DNA of 41,201 bases from Pseudoalteromonas sp. S2755. GTDB lineage: Bacteria > Pseudomonadota > Gammaproteobacteria > Enterobacterales > Alteromonadaceae. Position numbers and translations under genes: made by a program. A model generated the notes under the pieces. It did no database searches. It had not been told where the DNA came from and was given only the letters and a program-made list of their open reading frames with translations. Each line of letters starts with the position of its first letter. Positions within the stretch are counted from its first letter, which is position 1. The stretch is from positions 1-41,201 of the forward strand of contig NZ_PNDS01000136.1 of assembly GCF_005886535.1 (NCBI RefSeq), in the 5' to 3' direction. Shown here piece by piece: positions 25,828-33,902 of this stretch.

Positions 25828-26742
25828 TTAACAAAACTTAAGCAAGGTTTCGTCAATTAATTTTGGTGTCGAGCCAACAAAGTCACTTTCCTTTAACTGA
25901 GAAAGTAGTTCAATCCCTTCTTTTTGCTGTGCTGGCGACAGTGGTACATAAGGCAATCTAAATACCGGTTTGACTGCGCCAGTCATAATCAAAGCCGAAT
26001 TGATAGCAATTGGATTTGGTTCGCAGAAGAGCCAGTTCATTAACGGTTGCAATGACTGGTTAAGCGCTTGGTTAGGCATATCCATCAATTGTCTGAATAA
26101 GCCCGGAATGATGTTTGAAGCAACTGAAATAACACCGTGAGATTGACTGTTATGGCGGCTATCGTGAGCTTGGTCATCGTTACCTGACCAACACGCAATA
26201 CCTTTCGCTTCATAGTGTGCGATACGCTCATCACCCGCACATTCTTTCATGCCAACAAAATGCTTGTGGTTGGCCAGCGGCTCAATGATATCAGGCGTAA
26301 TATCTTGTCCCGTTCTACCTGGCACGTTGTAAATAAAACCAGGACCGATTTCTAATACTTCTTTCAGGTGAGCCTTCACACCCGCAATTGAGGTTTTACC
26401 ATAATACGGGTTTATTTGTAATGCACAGTGCATGCCTGATGCAAACCCATATTCAGTCGCTTTTTTTGCTTCTCTGGTGTTATTGCTGCCAGTGTTGCCA
26501 ACAATCAGCAGTTTATCGCCAAACTTATTCGCAGAATGGGCAATGAGCATTAAGTGCTCTTCCCAATTCATTAGTTGGCCTTCACCTGTGGTGCCACCGA
26601 CAACAATACCATCGACACCGCCTGCAATTTGCGCTTCGACTAGCTTGTCGTAAGTATCTAAGTCAATTTCACCCGCCATTGTGTAAGGGGTTTTAATAGC
26701 GGTAATTAAGCTTGCTTTTTTTATTGATTGGATCTGATGCAT
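25828..26742 (-). CDS. dapA: dihydrodipicolinate synthase, plant-type (DapA-like)
   Basis: 4-hydroxy-tetrahydrodipicolinate synthase condenses pyruvate and aspartate semialdehyde in lysine synthesis. From the ATG at 26742 the protein has 304 aa. The Schiff-base lysine is Lys166 (GMKECAG), with Tyr138 (IYNVPGRTGQD), Arg143, the GGTTGEG loop (49-55) and Tyr113/Tyr114 (NPYYGKTS). Long motifs (GNTGSNNTREA, CWSGNDDQAHDSR, GVISVASNIIPGL, FRLPYVPL) match the plant enzyme more closely than E. coli DapA. Related aldolases (N-acetylneuraminate lyase type) are less likely. The longer frame to 26808 adds 22 unlikely residues. Monocistronic; divergent from the gene at 26917. Confidence 0.85.
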   Translation of the reverse strand: MHQIQSIKKASLITAIKTPYTMAGEIDLDTYDKLVEAQIAGGVDGIVVGGTTGEGQLMNWEEHLMLIAHSANKFGDKLLIVGNTGSNNTREAKKATEYGFASGMHCALQINPYYGKTSIAGVKAHLKEVLEIGPGFIYNVPGRTGQDITPDIIEPLANHKHFVGMKECAGDERIAHYEAKGIACWSGNDDQAHDSRHNSQSHGVISVASNIIPGLFRQLMDMPNQALNQSLQPLMNWLFCEPNPIAINSALIMTGAVKPVFRLPYVPLSPAQQKEGIELLSQLKESDFVGSTPKLIDETLLKFC

Positions 26743-26916
26743 TGTCTTTCTATTACTCTTCCAGTTGACAGCCATTTTTACCATAAATCTGACTGAGATC
26801 CGACCCATAAACCTGAGTAAATCGGTTAAATCTAACGAAATTTAACTTTAGTACTTGTTATTTGCGTAAAGATCCAGCAAAATCAAAAGCACTGTATATT
26901 TATCCAGTTTAATTTT

Positions 26917-27570
26917 ATGGGACTGACACATTTTCTAAATACGCACTTTTATACCACTTTGGAGCTGAGCAGCAGCTTAAAGATACCTGAAGAACAGCTC
27001 TTAGAATGGCAACAAATGAGCCTATTCCCAAATCCTAGTTATAGTATTCAAAATCAAATTAAGTGTAGTTCGTACTTTGGCCTGTACGAATGTGAAGAAT
27101 ATACTGATTTTTATGCCCGAGGCCTACTCAATTGGGGGCAACTTTTACTTAAACATAAAGTCGATCAATCAAGTAGTGCATTTGAGTTATTTCAACAGCG
27201 TTACTGTGAAGCACTTGCGAAATGTATTGAAAAAGGCTTTTACACCGAAGATCCAAGCTTTAGTGATGATCTTACAGAGCATGTACAACAAGTTTGGCAA
27301 CAGTTTTTATGTGGCAAGTATGGAGTGATCAGCCAAAATGGTCTCGTAGAGGAAGCGCTTTATATTGATCTAGGCCGCGCGATTATCGACGACATTACAG
27401 AAGCAAGAACCGCCAGCAGCATTGCCCCAGAGCAACGTAGTCAAGTACACAGCGCCATGAAGCTACTGAACAAAGCACTAGCGGCCAATACTCAAGCTGA
27501 GCAAACAGAGTCGCTACGCACTCGATACATTGACCAATTGATTAGTAAGTACGACTTATCAATCAAATAA
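26917..27570 (+). CDS. hypothetical protein, possibly DUF6058-like, 217 aa
   Basis: The N-terminus (LNTHFYTTLELSSSLKIPEEQLLEWQQMSLFPNPSYSI, shown here in part: LSSSLKIPEEQLLEWQQ) looks like a degenerate MerR-type helix-turn-helix that selects a ligand or partner rather than DNA. The rest is helical, without membrane segments. It resembles proteins I associate with DUF6058 in Pseudoalteromonas, sometimes linked with natural-product genes, but I am not certain. There is no visible ribosome binding site for the ATG at 26917. A hairpin terminator follows. Divergent from dapA with 174 bases between, so the two may share a control region. Confidence 0.75.
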   Translation: MGLTHFLNTHFYTTLELSSSLKIPEEQLLEWQQMSLFPNPSYSIQNQIKCSSYFGLYECEEYTDFYARGLLNWGQLLLKHKVDQSSSAFELFQQRYCEALAKCIEKGFYTEDPSFSDDLTEHVQQVWQQFLCGKYGVISQNGLVEEALYIDLGRAIIDDITEARTASSIAPEQRSQVHSAMKLLNKALAANTQAEQTESLRTRYIDQLISKYDLSIK

Positions 27571-27576
27571 TCTGCC

Positions 27577-27603
27577 GTCTGGCGCACAACCGTTTCGCCA
27601 GAC
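27577..27603. terminator. hairpin between convergent genes
   Basis: GTCTGGCG and CGCCAGAC form a perfect eight-base stem with an 11-base loop. It sits between the stop of the 217-aa gene and that of the 84-aa gene. No T-tract of note, so termination strength is uncertain. Confidence 0.6.
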
Positions 27604-27616
27604 AATCTATGCGTCT

Positions 27617-27871
27617 TTATATTTGCTGTTCTATGTGCGCACGAATTATCTCAAATGCTTTTAAGACCTTTAACTGATCTTTACATAAGCTGTCGTACCA
27701 AGCATCGAACAGTTCATCATCTTGCTCACTGAGCGTTTGATACTGTGCCAGTAGTGTCACTATGTCACTATGTGTGCAAGAAAGTGTATCTAATTCTTGC
27801 TGTAACGCGCTGTCATCGCTGCTGTGAAGCTTAGCTAAAATTGAGTTATCTAACTCAGCATGTTTATCCAT
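27617..27871 (-). CDS. small acidic helical protein, 84 aa
   Basis: The family is not recognised. The sequence is acidic and almost entirely alpha-helical (LQQELDTLSCTHSDIVTLLA, LKVLKAFEIIRAHI), lacks a signal peptide, and ends in EQQI. It may form a coiled bundle. It is monocistronic, convergent with the 217-aa gene. Codon use is ordinary for the window, which supports it as a real gene, but there is no clear ribosome binding site. Confidence 0.6.
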   Translation of the reverse strand: MDKHAELDNSILAKLHSSDDSALQQELDTLSCTHSDIVTLLAQYQTLSEQDDELFDAWYDSLCKDQLKVLKAFEIIRAHIEQQI

Positions 27872-28323
27872 AATAAATGCTCTATATCTGTATTGCGTTG
27901 GCGAACAAAGTACTTTCGCGAACGTACTAGGTTTTAATTATTTGCTAGGCCTCTCTCATTTAGTGAAGGTTACTAACCACTAGCCTCAATTGAATCCCAC
28001 TCTTTTATCTCATATCTATCAAACCAACAGGCTTACATCGATAGTTATATTCCAAAAAAGTCTATTCGCTACTATTCCGGTTAAGGGCCAACACCAACAT
28101 GACTACTTGAGAAACTATCTAGAACTAGTTATATCAGGCAATTTTAAGGAAAGTAAGCCCCTTTTAATCAACTGCTCAAGATGCACTCAGTTTAGTTCCG
28201 CATGCGTCGACAAATTAGGCGTATCGCGCTAAATAGCGGCAACAACAAATTAGTTGTTGAGAATAGTTTTTATTTAATTTATATTGATACAATATAACAA
28301 CACATTATTTAGGAGTCGTTGTC
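27872..28323. other. intergenic region with L31B promoter and Zur-like site
   Basis: Apart from a doubtful TTG-started frame at 27990-28232, nothing coding is convincing in this 452-base stretch. The right end holds a promoter with TTGAGA at 28257-28262 and TATATT at 28280-28285 (spacer 17), a Zur-like palindrome overlapping the -10 box, and the AGGAG site at 28311-28315. Confidence 0.55.
28285..28299. promoter_or_regulatory. candidate Zur operator upstream of L31B and L36B
   Basis: TGATACAATATAACA is a 15-base near-palindrome (mismatches at two symmetric positions) that resembles the gammaproteobacterial Zur box (core GTTATANTATAAC). It overlaps the predicted -10 box TATATT. Zur control of these zinc-independent ribosomal protein genes is well known in related bacteria, and the position fits zinc-dependent repression. 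Confidence 0.6.
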
Positions 28324-28581
28324 GTGAAACCCAATATCCACCCTGATTATCAACTTGTTGCCTTCCATGATACATCGGTTGATAAGTACTTTATTGTCGG
28401 TTCAACCATTAAATCAGACAGAACCGTTGAACTAGATGGTAAGACTTACCCTTACTTCCCAATTGACGTCTCTAGTGCGTCTCACCCTTTCTACACAGGT
28501 AAACAGAAGTTGGTGGCAAGTGATGGTCGAGTTGCACAATTTAACCGTCGCTTTAAAAACCTTGCGACTAAAAAAGGATAA
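28324..28581 (+). CDS. rpmE2: 50S ribosomal protein L31 type B (zinc-independent)
   Basis: The 85-aa protein is the C-minus form of ribosomal protein L31. Marks are [46 protein letters not shown] and VAQFNRRF. The CxxC zinc ribbon of type A is absent. Type B replaces the zinc-binding L31 during zinc starvation, freeing zinc. The start is a GTG with AGGAG eight bases upstream. The gene for L36 type B starts six bases after its stop, so they form an operon. A Zur-like site lies about 30 bases upstream. Confidence 0.95.
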   Translation: MKPNIHPDYQLVAFHDTSVDKYFIVGSTIKSDRTVELDGKTYPYFPIDVSSASHPFYTGKQKLVASDGRVAQFNRRFKNLATKKG

Positions 28582-28586
28582 ACCAA

Positions 28587-28727
28587 ATGAAAGTACTGAG
28601 CTCACTCAAAAGCGCTAAAAATAGACCGGGGTGCCAAGTCGTAAAAAGACGCGGTCGGGTTTACGTAATTTGTAAATCTAATCCGCGATTTAAAGCGGTT
28701 CAAGGTAAAAAGAAGAAGAAACGTTAA
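28587..28727 (+). CDS. rpmJ2: 50S ribosomal protein L36 type B (zinc-independent)
   Basis: This 46-aa gene translates as [20 protein letters not shown] followed by [20 protein letters not shown] and a lysine-rich tail. That is the type B L36 pattern; the four zinc ligands of type A are not all present. It begins six bases after the stop of L31B and ends before a strong terminator at 28750. It completes the zinc-sparing ribosomal protein pair. It is easily missed because of its size. Confidence 0.93.
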   Translation: MKVLSSLKSAKNRPGCQVVKRRGRVYVICKSNPRFKAVQGKKKKKR

Positions 28728-28748
28728 AAGTCAAAATAAGTACGTTTT

Positions 28749-28778
28749 AAAAAGGTGGGCATTGCCCACCTTTTAACT
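28749..28778. terminator. bidirectional terminator after L36B
   Basis: AAAAGGTGGGC and GCCCACCTTTT form an 11-base stem with a three-base loop. The A-run on one side and T-run on the other suit termination of both the ribosomal protein operon and the convergent metallopeptidase gene. Confidence 0.88.
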
Positions 28779-28784
28779 AAAAAG

Positions 28785-30860
28785 CTATTCTTTTGCTTCC
28801 CACAATGAGAATTCGCCTAGTTGAATTAGGCGTCCGCTAGCACCGCCAATTCCACCGCCCTCGCGGGTATGCTCAAGTTCCAAACGATACTGGGTATACG
28901 CATTTGGACTCTCGATAGCAAAGCTATAGTATTCCATCGTATTAGGTAGTTCGCTGAACTGTTGAGTATCTAGCGTAATCCAATTCGTACCGTCATTTGA
29001 GCCCTGTAGCTGCCACGCGTTAGGAAAGCGATGAGGGTTGTCTCCCGCTGTCGCTAACGAGTAGTATTTTGCTGTTTTAGCGCTGTCAAACACGTAGTTA
29101 ACCTGGGCCCTATCAACCTGTTTTATCGGCAACAAGTCAGGTGCATATTGTGCAAGCCAAGCAGGGGCTTCCAACACCACATTAAATTTAGAGGTAATAT
29201 TTCTATCATTAAGCTTATCAGCTCCCTCATTAAAAGGCACAAGTGCAGTTCCGTTTGTTGTTACCTGAGTGCTAGTGGGTGCAAAGTTCTGATAGCCAAG
29301 TGGTACTGGTGGTAACTTACCGACGCTGGCAAGGTAAACTTGATACTCTTCAAATACCGCATCAATCCCACGTTGTTCACCAAATATAGACTTAAAAGCG
29401 GTGTCTAAACTCCACGCATCAAGCGTTTTTGCTGCCGCATTAAACTTGCGGATAAAATCGGTGTTACGATGACTGTTTTCTACCCATTCAAAAAAGAATG
29501 CTGTTTGATCGTAAGCATCAACATTGTAGTGCTCCATCCAGCGGACTCCATCGCGTCTATGCTCTAAGTAACCAGCATCAATTCGAATAAAGTTAGCCAG
29601 CGCTTCAAGATAGGTGTGATAATCCGTGCCCGGACGATATTCTCCTTCAGCCGGAACGTTGTTGTAACCATGGGTCAGCTCATGCCACAGCACGCCAATG
29701 ACTTCGTTACGGATAGCTTCATCTCCAAGACCCTCTAGGTTGGCGATGTGCTTAACATCAAACCTAAGCTCCATAAATTTGCCTTCACCGGCCTTTGATG
29801 CCGGCGCATCAAAGTCTCCGGTGATAAAAGTAACGTGCTCAAAAACGTTGATTTCGGTTACATTATTAAATAAGCGCTTGGCAATCTTCAAAGAGATTTC
29901 ATGAATAAGGGCATTTAGATCTGGTACCGCACGTTCAAGCGCCCGCTGTCCTGGGTGCTCTGGTAGTTCCTTTTTTACTTCAATCACAGGCTCTGGAAAC
30001 CCTGCCCATGGCGAGACTGGATCCCACACACGGATAAAGTCTTGCTGAACTAATGTCGCTTCCCCTTTGTCGTTACTCGCAACCAGTGTAATGGTTTTTG
30101 GCCCTAAAGCTTCAAACTTAACCAATGGGCTTTGCTCTGTACTTGTCGCAGGAATACCACCTTCAAACGTCCACTGCCAGTGAGTCGGGTTAACTAGCGA
30201 CTCATCTCTAAAAACAATATACTCAGAGACTTCAGGAGTCGTGTTTGTCGCATTAAATGCGACGATAGGAATATCCGATACCGTTTTGATTTCGAGTTCC
30301 GCTAGTTGCGTAATATCAGCACCATAGCTATCTGTACCACCATGTACTAAATCAAATTTGAAATAGCGATACTTTTCGCCGCTTTCGGCCAATTCAAAAT
30401 TGCGAGTCAGTCCTCGAGCAGAGAATATTTCTCCCGCTCTTGAGTCCAGCTCAATCCACTCTGATTTATCATTTGAGCCATATACTACCCACTGTTTTGG
30501 ATCTCGGTTCGCTTCATCGTTTGCTGACGTAAAGCTATATTCTCTAAGTTCAATCTCTGTAGCGGCTTTAAACACTACAGTGACGTTTGACGCAAAAGCC
30601 AGGAATTTTGTACTCGTGTTAGCGTCGATAAGTTTGTCGACACTTTCACCTGCAGGTGAGGCTTGTACACCATCTGCTAAAATAGCCTCTATCTCAACCC
30701 CAGTATCTAAGGTGATATTACGCAGTGCACCAGAGTCTGGCTGCCCAGATGATTGAGTTTGTTCAGGCTTGTCACGTTCAACAAATTCAGACCCATCATT
30801 ACAGCCTATTAGTGTCGCAGCGACGGCCATTGCCACCGCTGATAGCATTAATTTTCTCAT
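28785..30860 (-). CDS. lipoprotein metallopeptidase of the BSP family with discoidin and PKD modules
   Basis: The 691-aa protein starts with a lipobox (LIGC20). Then come a discoidin-like (F5/8 type C) module (about 45-195, WVVYGSNDKSEWIELDS), a PKD-like module (about 198-280, WQWTFEGG), a basic secretory protein (BSP) type metallopeptidase domain (about 295-510) with the zinc motif HELTH at 393-397 and EALANFIRIDAGY, and a second discoidin-like module (about 525-690, WQLQGSNDGTNWITL). BSP members are predicted zinc proteases. It starts 18 bases after the TonB receptor stop, on an AAGGG site, so it is in one operon with it. A surface-exposed protease that feeds peptides to the receptor is the natural reading. 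Confidence 0.88.
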   Translation of the reverse strand: MRKLMLSAVAMAVAATLIGCNDGSEFVERDKPEQTQSSGQPDSGALRNITLDTGVEIEAILADGVQASPAGESVDKLIDANTSTKFLAFASNVTVVFKAATEIELREYSFTSANDEANRDPKQWVVYGSNDKSEWIELDSRAGEIFSARGLTRNFELAESGEKYRYFKFDLVHGGTDSYGADITQLAELEIKTVSDIPIVAFNATNTTPEVSEYIVFRDESLVNPTHWQWTFEGGIPATSTEQSPLVKFEALGPKTITLVASNDKGEATLVQQDFIRVWDPVSPWAGFPEPVIEVKKELPEHPGQRALERAVPDLNALIHEISLKIAKRLFNNVTEINVFEHVTFITGDFDAPASKAGEGKFMELRFDVKHIANLEGLGDEAIRNEVIGVLWHELTHGYNNVPAEGEYRPGTDYHTYLEALANFIRIDAGYLEHRRDGVRWMEHYNVDAYDQTAFFFEWVENSHRNTDFIRKFNAAAKTLDAWSLDTAFKSIFGEQRGIDAVFEEYQVYLASVGKLPPVPLGYQNFAPTSTQVTTNGTALVPFNEGADKLNDRNITSKFNVVLEAPAWLAQYAPDLLPIKQVDRAQVNYVFDSAKTAKYYSLATAGDNPHRFPNAWQLQGSNDGTNWITLDTQQFSELPNTMEYYSFAIESPNAYTQYRLELEHTREGGGIGGASGRLIQLGEFSLWEAKE

Positions 30861-30877
30861 TTCGTTACCCTTTATTA

Positions 30878-33706
30878 TTAAAATTGGTAGTTAACTTTTA
30901 GTAAGAACTCGCGCCCGTTCGTGTCATAATTACCCGCTTTATAGAATGGGTAACTTCTAAACGAGTCGTCCTGAGGTGGCATTGCATTTAATAAGTTTTG
31001 AACCGTAAACATCACTCGCGTGTTGTCATTGATATAGTGACCAATGGTTAGGTTATGCTTTATCCATGCTGGTAACTTTTCTCTTTGACCAAAATCAGCA
31101 CCGTTCCAATTTTTTCCTTTATAATTTACCTGCCATGAAATTGCGGTCTTTTCCAACTGCCAAGTCAGGTTAAACGATGCCATATCTTTGAAGTTATAGT
31201 TATCTTGACTGTCTAACACATCTTCAAGCGGATCTTCGGGACGAAGCTTTTCTTTTTTCTTTAAAACATGGCTGTAATCAAGCTTATAAATAAACTCACC
31301 AAGTTCTGACTCAAACGTGCCCTTCACACCAAAGTTGACACCGCCATGCTGCCTTTCCGCAGCGTTTATATAACCTTCTCTGATAATTGCTGCGGTGTAC
31401 GGTAACCCTTTTTTCGTGTTCCCTAACCAGTCGGTTGCCAGACCATCTTGGTTAAAACGCTGTACTCTGTCTTGCATATTGGCGCATTTAGCAGAGGATG
31501 AATCAATTAGGCCGTTTTCACATTTCCAGACGTTATCAAGAATTTCGCCAGACCCAAGTCGAGTAATTTTGTCTTTTAAGACAATGTCATAAACATCAAC
31601 ATTGAATGACAGCTCAGGGGAGTACTCATACACCAGACCAAAGGTTAATGAATGACCAGACTCTTCTTTTAAAGTTGGATCGCCTGCCGAGATTGTCTCA
31701 AAGTCAGCATCTAGCTTTGGCTCATTGCTATTTGTTGTGTCTAAGTCTGCACAGCTGATAGTTAATGCATCAGCATTATATTGAGCGGGATCCCCTGTGG
31801 TTTGAAAACGTAGACATGCATCTGCAATCACTCTGTCCGAGCCTCGTCCAAAGTTACCAGCAAACCCTTGATATACTGAGCTCATGCTAGGACCACGGAA
31901 CGTTGTGCCATACGCACTTCTTAGCATCAGCGCGTCAGTAGGAGAATACTTAAAACCGACTTGATAAGTGAATGCCCCACCAACATCAGAAATATCATCA
32001 TAGTGGTCATAACGCAGCGCTATTTCACTAGAGATCTGTTCAGTAATAGGGATCATAAATTCTGTCGCAGCTGCATAACGGTTACGTTCACCATCGGTGA
32101 TAACACCTGTTAGACCGACAAATTCTTTATTTAATATTCTGCTATCTGGCGTCGCGCTCGTCCCTTCTTTCATCAGCTCAATATACGCTGCAAAAGACAC
32201 AAATCCTGCTGGCAATTCAAATAAATCCCCAGACAGATCTGCAGTTAGAGTTTCATTAAACGACAAGCCATCGTAGGTTGCCCAATCAGCCATGTTATAC
32301 ATATTGTCCTGGGTCAGAGGCGCAAAAAAAGCTTGGTAATTTGGACGGTAGATTGGCATACCATCAACCTCTCCCAACTTTGGTCCTTTTAGCCAGTTAT
32401 TTCCTTCAACCGTGTGGTGCAAGTACCTATCAGAGAAATCGTATTGTGAACGGCTGAAGCCAACGGAGTAATAGTAATCTGCTATCTCCCCTTCAAGACC
32501 AAAACTAAATGAATAAGATTTATCATCGTATACCCGACCTAAACCATCATTTGTATATTCTGAATCATTCACTATCCGCCACATATACTTAACTGGAGCG
32601 CCGTAGCCACCAGCTTTATTTTTGATATCAGGATCCCAAAACATAGATCCGTGAATTGACTCTGCATGAGCAAAGAAGAACGGATTTCGTGCTCCTTTCT
32701 TTTCTTGATCGATATAAAATCCGTTAACAAAAAAACTGTGTTCGTCGTTGATACTGTACACCGAGTTGATATACAAACTCATGGTTTCAACTTGGTTACG
32801 GAGCAAATTGTTACCGGTTTCATCCCACCCACAGCTTAGGCCGTAATCATTGCGGCTAATAAAGTGCTGAACTGCAGTCGGGTGTGGATTGTCATCAGTG
32901 TTGCAGTACTGCGCTGAATATTGATTTTTGAACTCGGTGTTTTCTGCCCATACAGTAATTGAACGATTAAGCTCTCGCTTGTTTGTTGGGTCTGGATTAT
33001 CCCAAACGCTGTCATGAAAAGGTCTGTCGGCACCAGTTAGCGCCTCTTCCGTCTTGTATTCTAGTGAGTAGTCAAACGTAAAGTTGTCTTGCTCAAAACC
33101 ACCAACAAACGACAAGCCTTTTTTATCACCCGTACCATAGGTATCTTGGCCGTAGAATGCTTCAACGACATGCTCGTCCATACCTTTTTTGGTAATAATA
33201 TTGACTACCCCAGCCATTGCGTCTGAACCATAGATTGCAGAGCCGCCGCCAGATTGAATATCGATGCGTTCTACCATCGCCGTTGGCAACATATCGAGAT
33301 TAACAAAATTGGTTTGGCCACCGTAAGGCATTGGGTAATAGGCCAAGCGTTTGCCATTAACAAGAATAAGTGTGTATTCAGGTCCAACGCCTAATAGGTT
33401 TAACTCTTTGGCACCAGGTGTATAGGAGCCAGTTTCTACTTCACCGAGAACAGCGCCATTGGCGGCTGAAATACTACTCAGTGCGTCATATACTGTGTTA
33501 AAGCCACTTCTGACCATATCAGCGGAAGAGAGACTTTGAACATTGGTCACACCTTCAATGGCGATACGCTTGATACGCGATCCTGTCACCTCAACACGTT
33601 CTATTTCTTCTGCTTGTTCATCTGTTGCGGCTGTTACTGAGTTAGTTGCTACCGCTGCAAGAACAGCAGCGGCGATCAGGCTATGTTTATACATTATTGT
33701 TGTCAT
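30878..33706 (-). CDS. TonB-dependent outer membrane receptor
   Basis: The product (942 aa) has a signal peptide (SLIAAAVLAAVATNSVTAA), a plug domain (about 30-180, RVEVTGSRIKRIAIEGV, YTLILVNGKRLAYYP, GSAIYGSDAMAGVVNIITKKG) and a 22-strand-type beta-barrel ending in the aromatic FLLKVNYQF. It belongs to the RIKR-plug group typical of Alteromonadales nutrient receptors (peptides, sugars or cofactors). I chose ATG 33706, with GGGGGTC just upstream; an ATG at 33694 is also possible, and the frame extends to 33799 without a sensible start. Two identical operators flank the promoter. It is followed by a BSP-type peptidase gene in the same transcript. Confidence 0.9.
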   Translation of the reverse strand: MTTIMYKHSLIAAAVLAAVATNSVTAATDEQAEEIERVEVTGSRIKRIAIEGVTNVQSLSSADMVRSGFNTVYDALSSISAANGAVLGEVETGSYTPGAKELNLLGVGPEYTLILVNGKRLAYYPMPYGGQTNFVNLDMLPTAMVERIDIQSGGGSAIYGSDAMAGVVNIITKKGMDEHVVEAFYGQDTYGTGDKKGLSFVGGFEQDNFTFDYSLEYKTEEALTGADRPFHDSVWDNPDPTNKRELNRSITVWAENTEFKNQYSAQYCNTDDNPHPTAVQHFISRNDYGLSCGWDETGNNLLRNQVETMSLYINSVYSINDEHSFFVNGFYIDQEKKGARNPFFFAHAESIHGSMFWDPDIKNKAGGYGAPVKYMWRIVNDSEYTNDGLGRVYDDKSYSFSFGLEGEIADYYYSVGFSRSQYDFSDRYLHHTVEGNNWLKGPKLGEVDGMPIYRPNYQAFFAPLTQDNMYNMADWATYDGLSFNETLTADLSGDLFELPAGFVSFAAYIELMKEGTSATPDSRILNKEFVGLTGVITDGERNRYAAATEFMIPITEQISSEIALRYDHYDDISDVGGAFTYQVGFKYSPTDALMLRSAYGTTFRGPSMSSVYQGFAGNFGRGSDRVIADACLRFQTTGDPAQYNADALTISCADLDTTNSNEPKLDADFETISAGDPTLKEESGHSLTFGLVYEYSPELSFNVDVYDIVLKDKITRLGSGEILDNVWKCENGLIDSSSAKCANMQDRVQRFNQDGLATDWLGNTKKGLPYTAAIIREGYINAAERQHGGVNFGVKGTFESELGEFIYKLDYSHVLKKKEKLRPEDPLEDVLDSQDNYNFKDMASFNLTWQLEKTAISWQVNYKGKNWNGADFGQREKLPAWIKHNLTIGHYINDNTRVMFTVQNLLNAMPPQDDSFRSYPFYKAGNYDTNGREFLLKVNYQF

Positions 33707-33725
33707 AAGACCCCCACAATTTAAA

Positions 33726-33735
33726 GGAACGTTCC
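33726..33735. promoter_or_regulatory. operator 1, GGAACGTTCC, downstream of receptor promoter
   Basis: This perfect palindrome, extended as AATTGGAACGTTCC on the minus strand, lies between the predicted -10 box and the receptor start codon. With the copy at 33804 the centres are 78 bases apart, around a promoter with TTGTTG and TAAAAT. The CG-centred palindrome fits LacI-family operators in general. The regulator is not in the window. Confidence 0.7.
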
Positions 33736-33749
33736 AATTTTTTATTAAA

Positions 33750-33779
33750 ATTTTATTTCTCCCGTAGCAAAACCAACAA
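33750..33779 (-). promoter_or_regulatory. predicted sigma-70 promoter of the receptor operon
   Basis: On the minus strand TTGTTG (33779-33774) and TAAAAT (33755-33750) are separated by 18 bases. The promoter sits between two copies of the palindromic operator, a layout seen when a repressor loops or blocks the promoter. Confidence 0.5.
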
Positions 33780-33803
33780 AGCTTTAGGCTGAAACACAAA
33801 AAA

Positions 33804-33813
33804 GGAACGTTCC
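33804..33813. promoter_or_regulatory. operator 2, GGAACGTTCC, upstream of receptor promoter
   Basis: Identical to operator 1, again with AATTGG to its left on the minus strand. It lies about 25 bases upstream of the predicted -35 box. The shared 14-base AATTGGAACGTTCC sequence argues against chance. Confidence 0.7.
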
Positions 33814-33902
33814 AATTATGAGCAATAAAACAAGTCTGTCAACAAATTATGTACATTTACAGCACAGTGATGACAAATTATAATTATTTAGTCCTTACTG
33901 AT

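Noticed and set aside
27990..28232. 80-aa open frame on the plus strand
   Set aside because: It starts with TTG, has no ribosome binding site and its sequence looks like translated intergenic DNA.
30400..30756. 118-aa open frame antisense to the BSP-type peptidase gene
   Set aside because: Low-complexity Ser-rich translation of the opposite strand; no start signal or homology expected.
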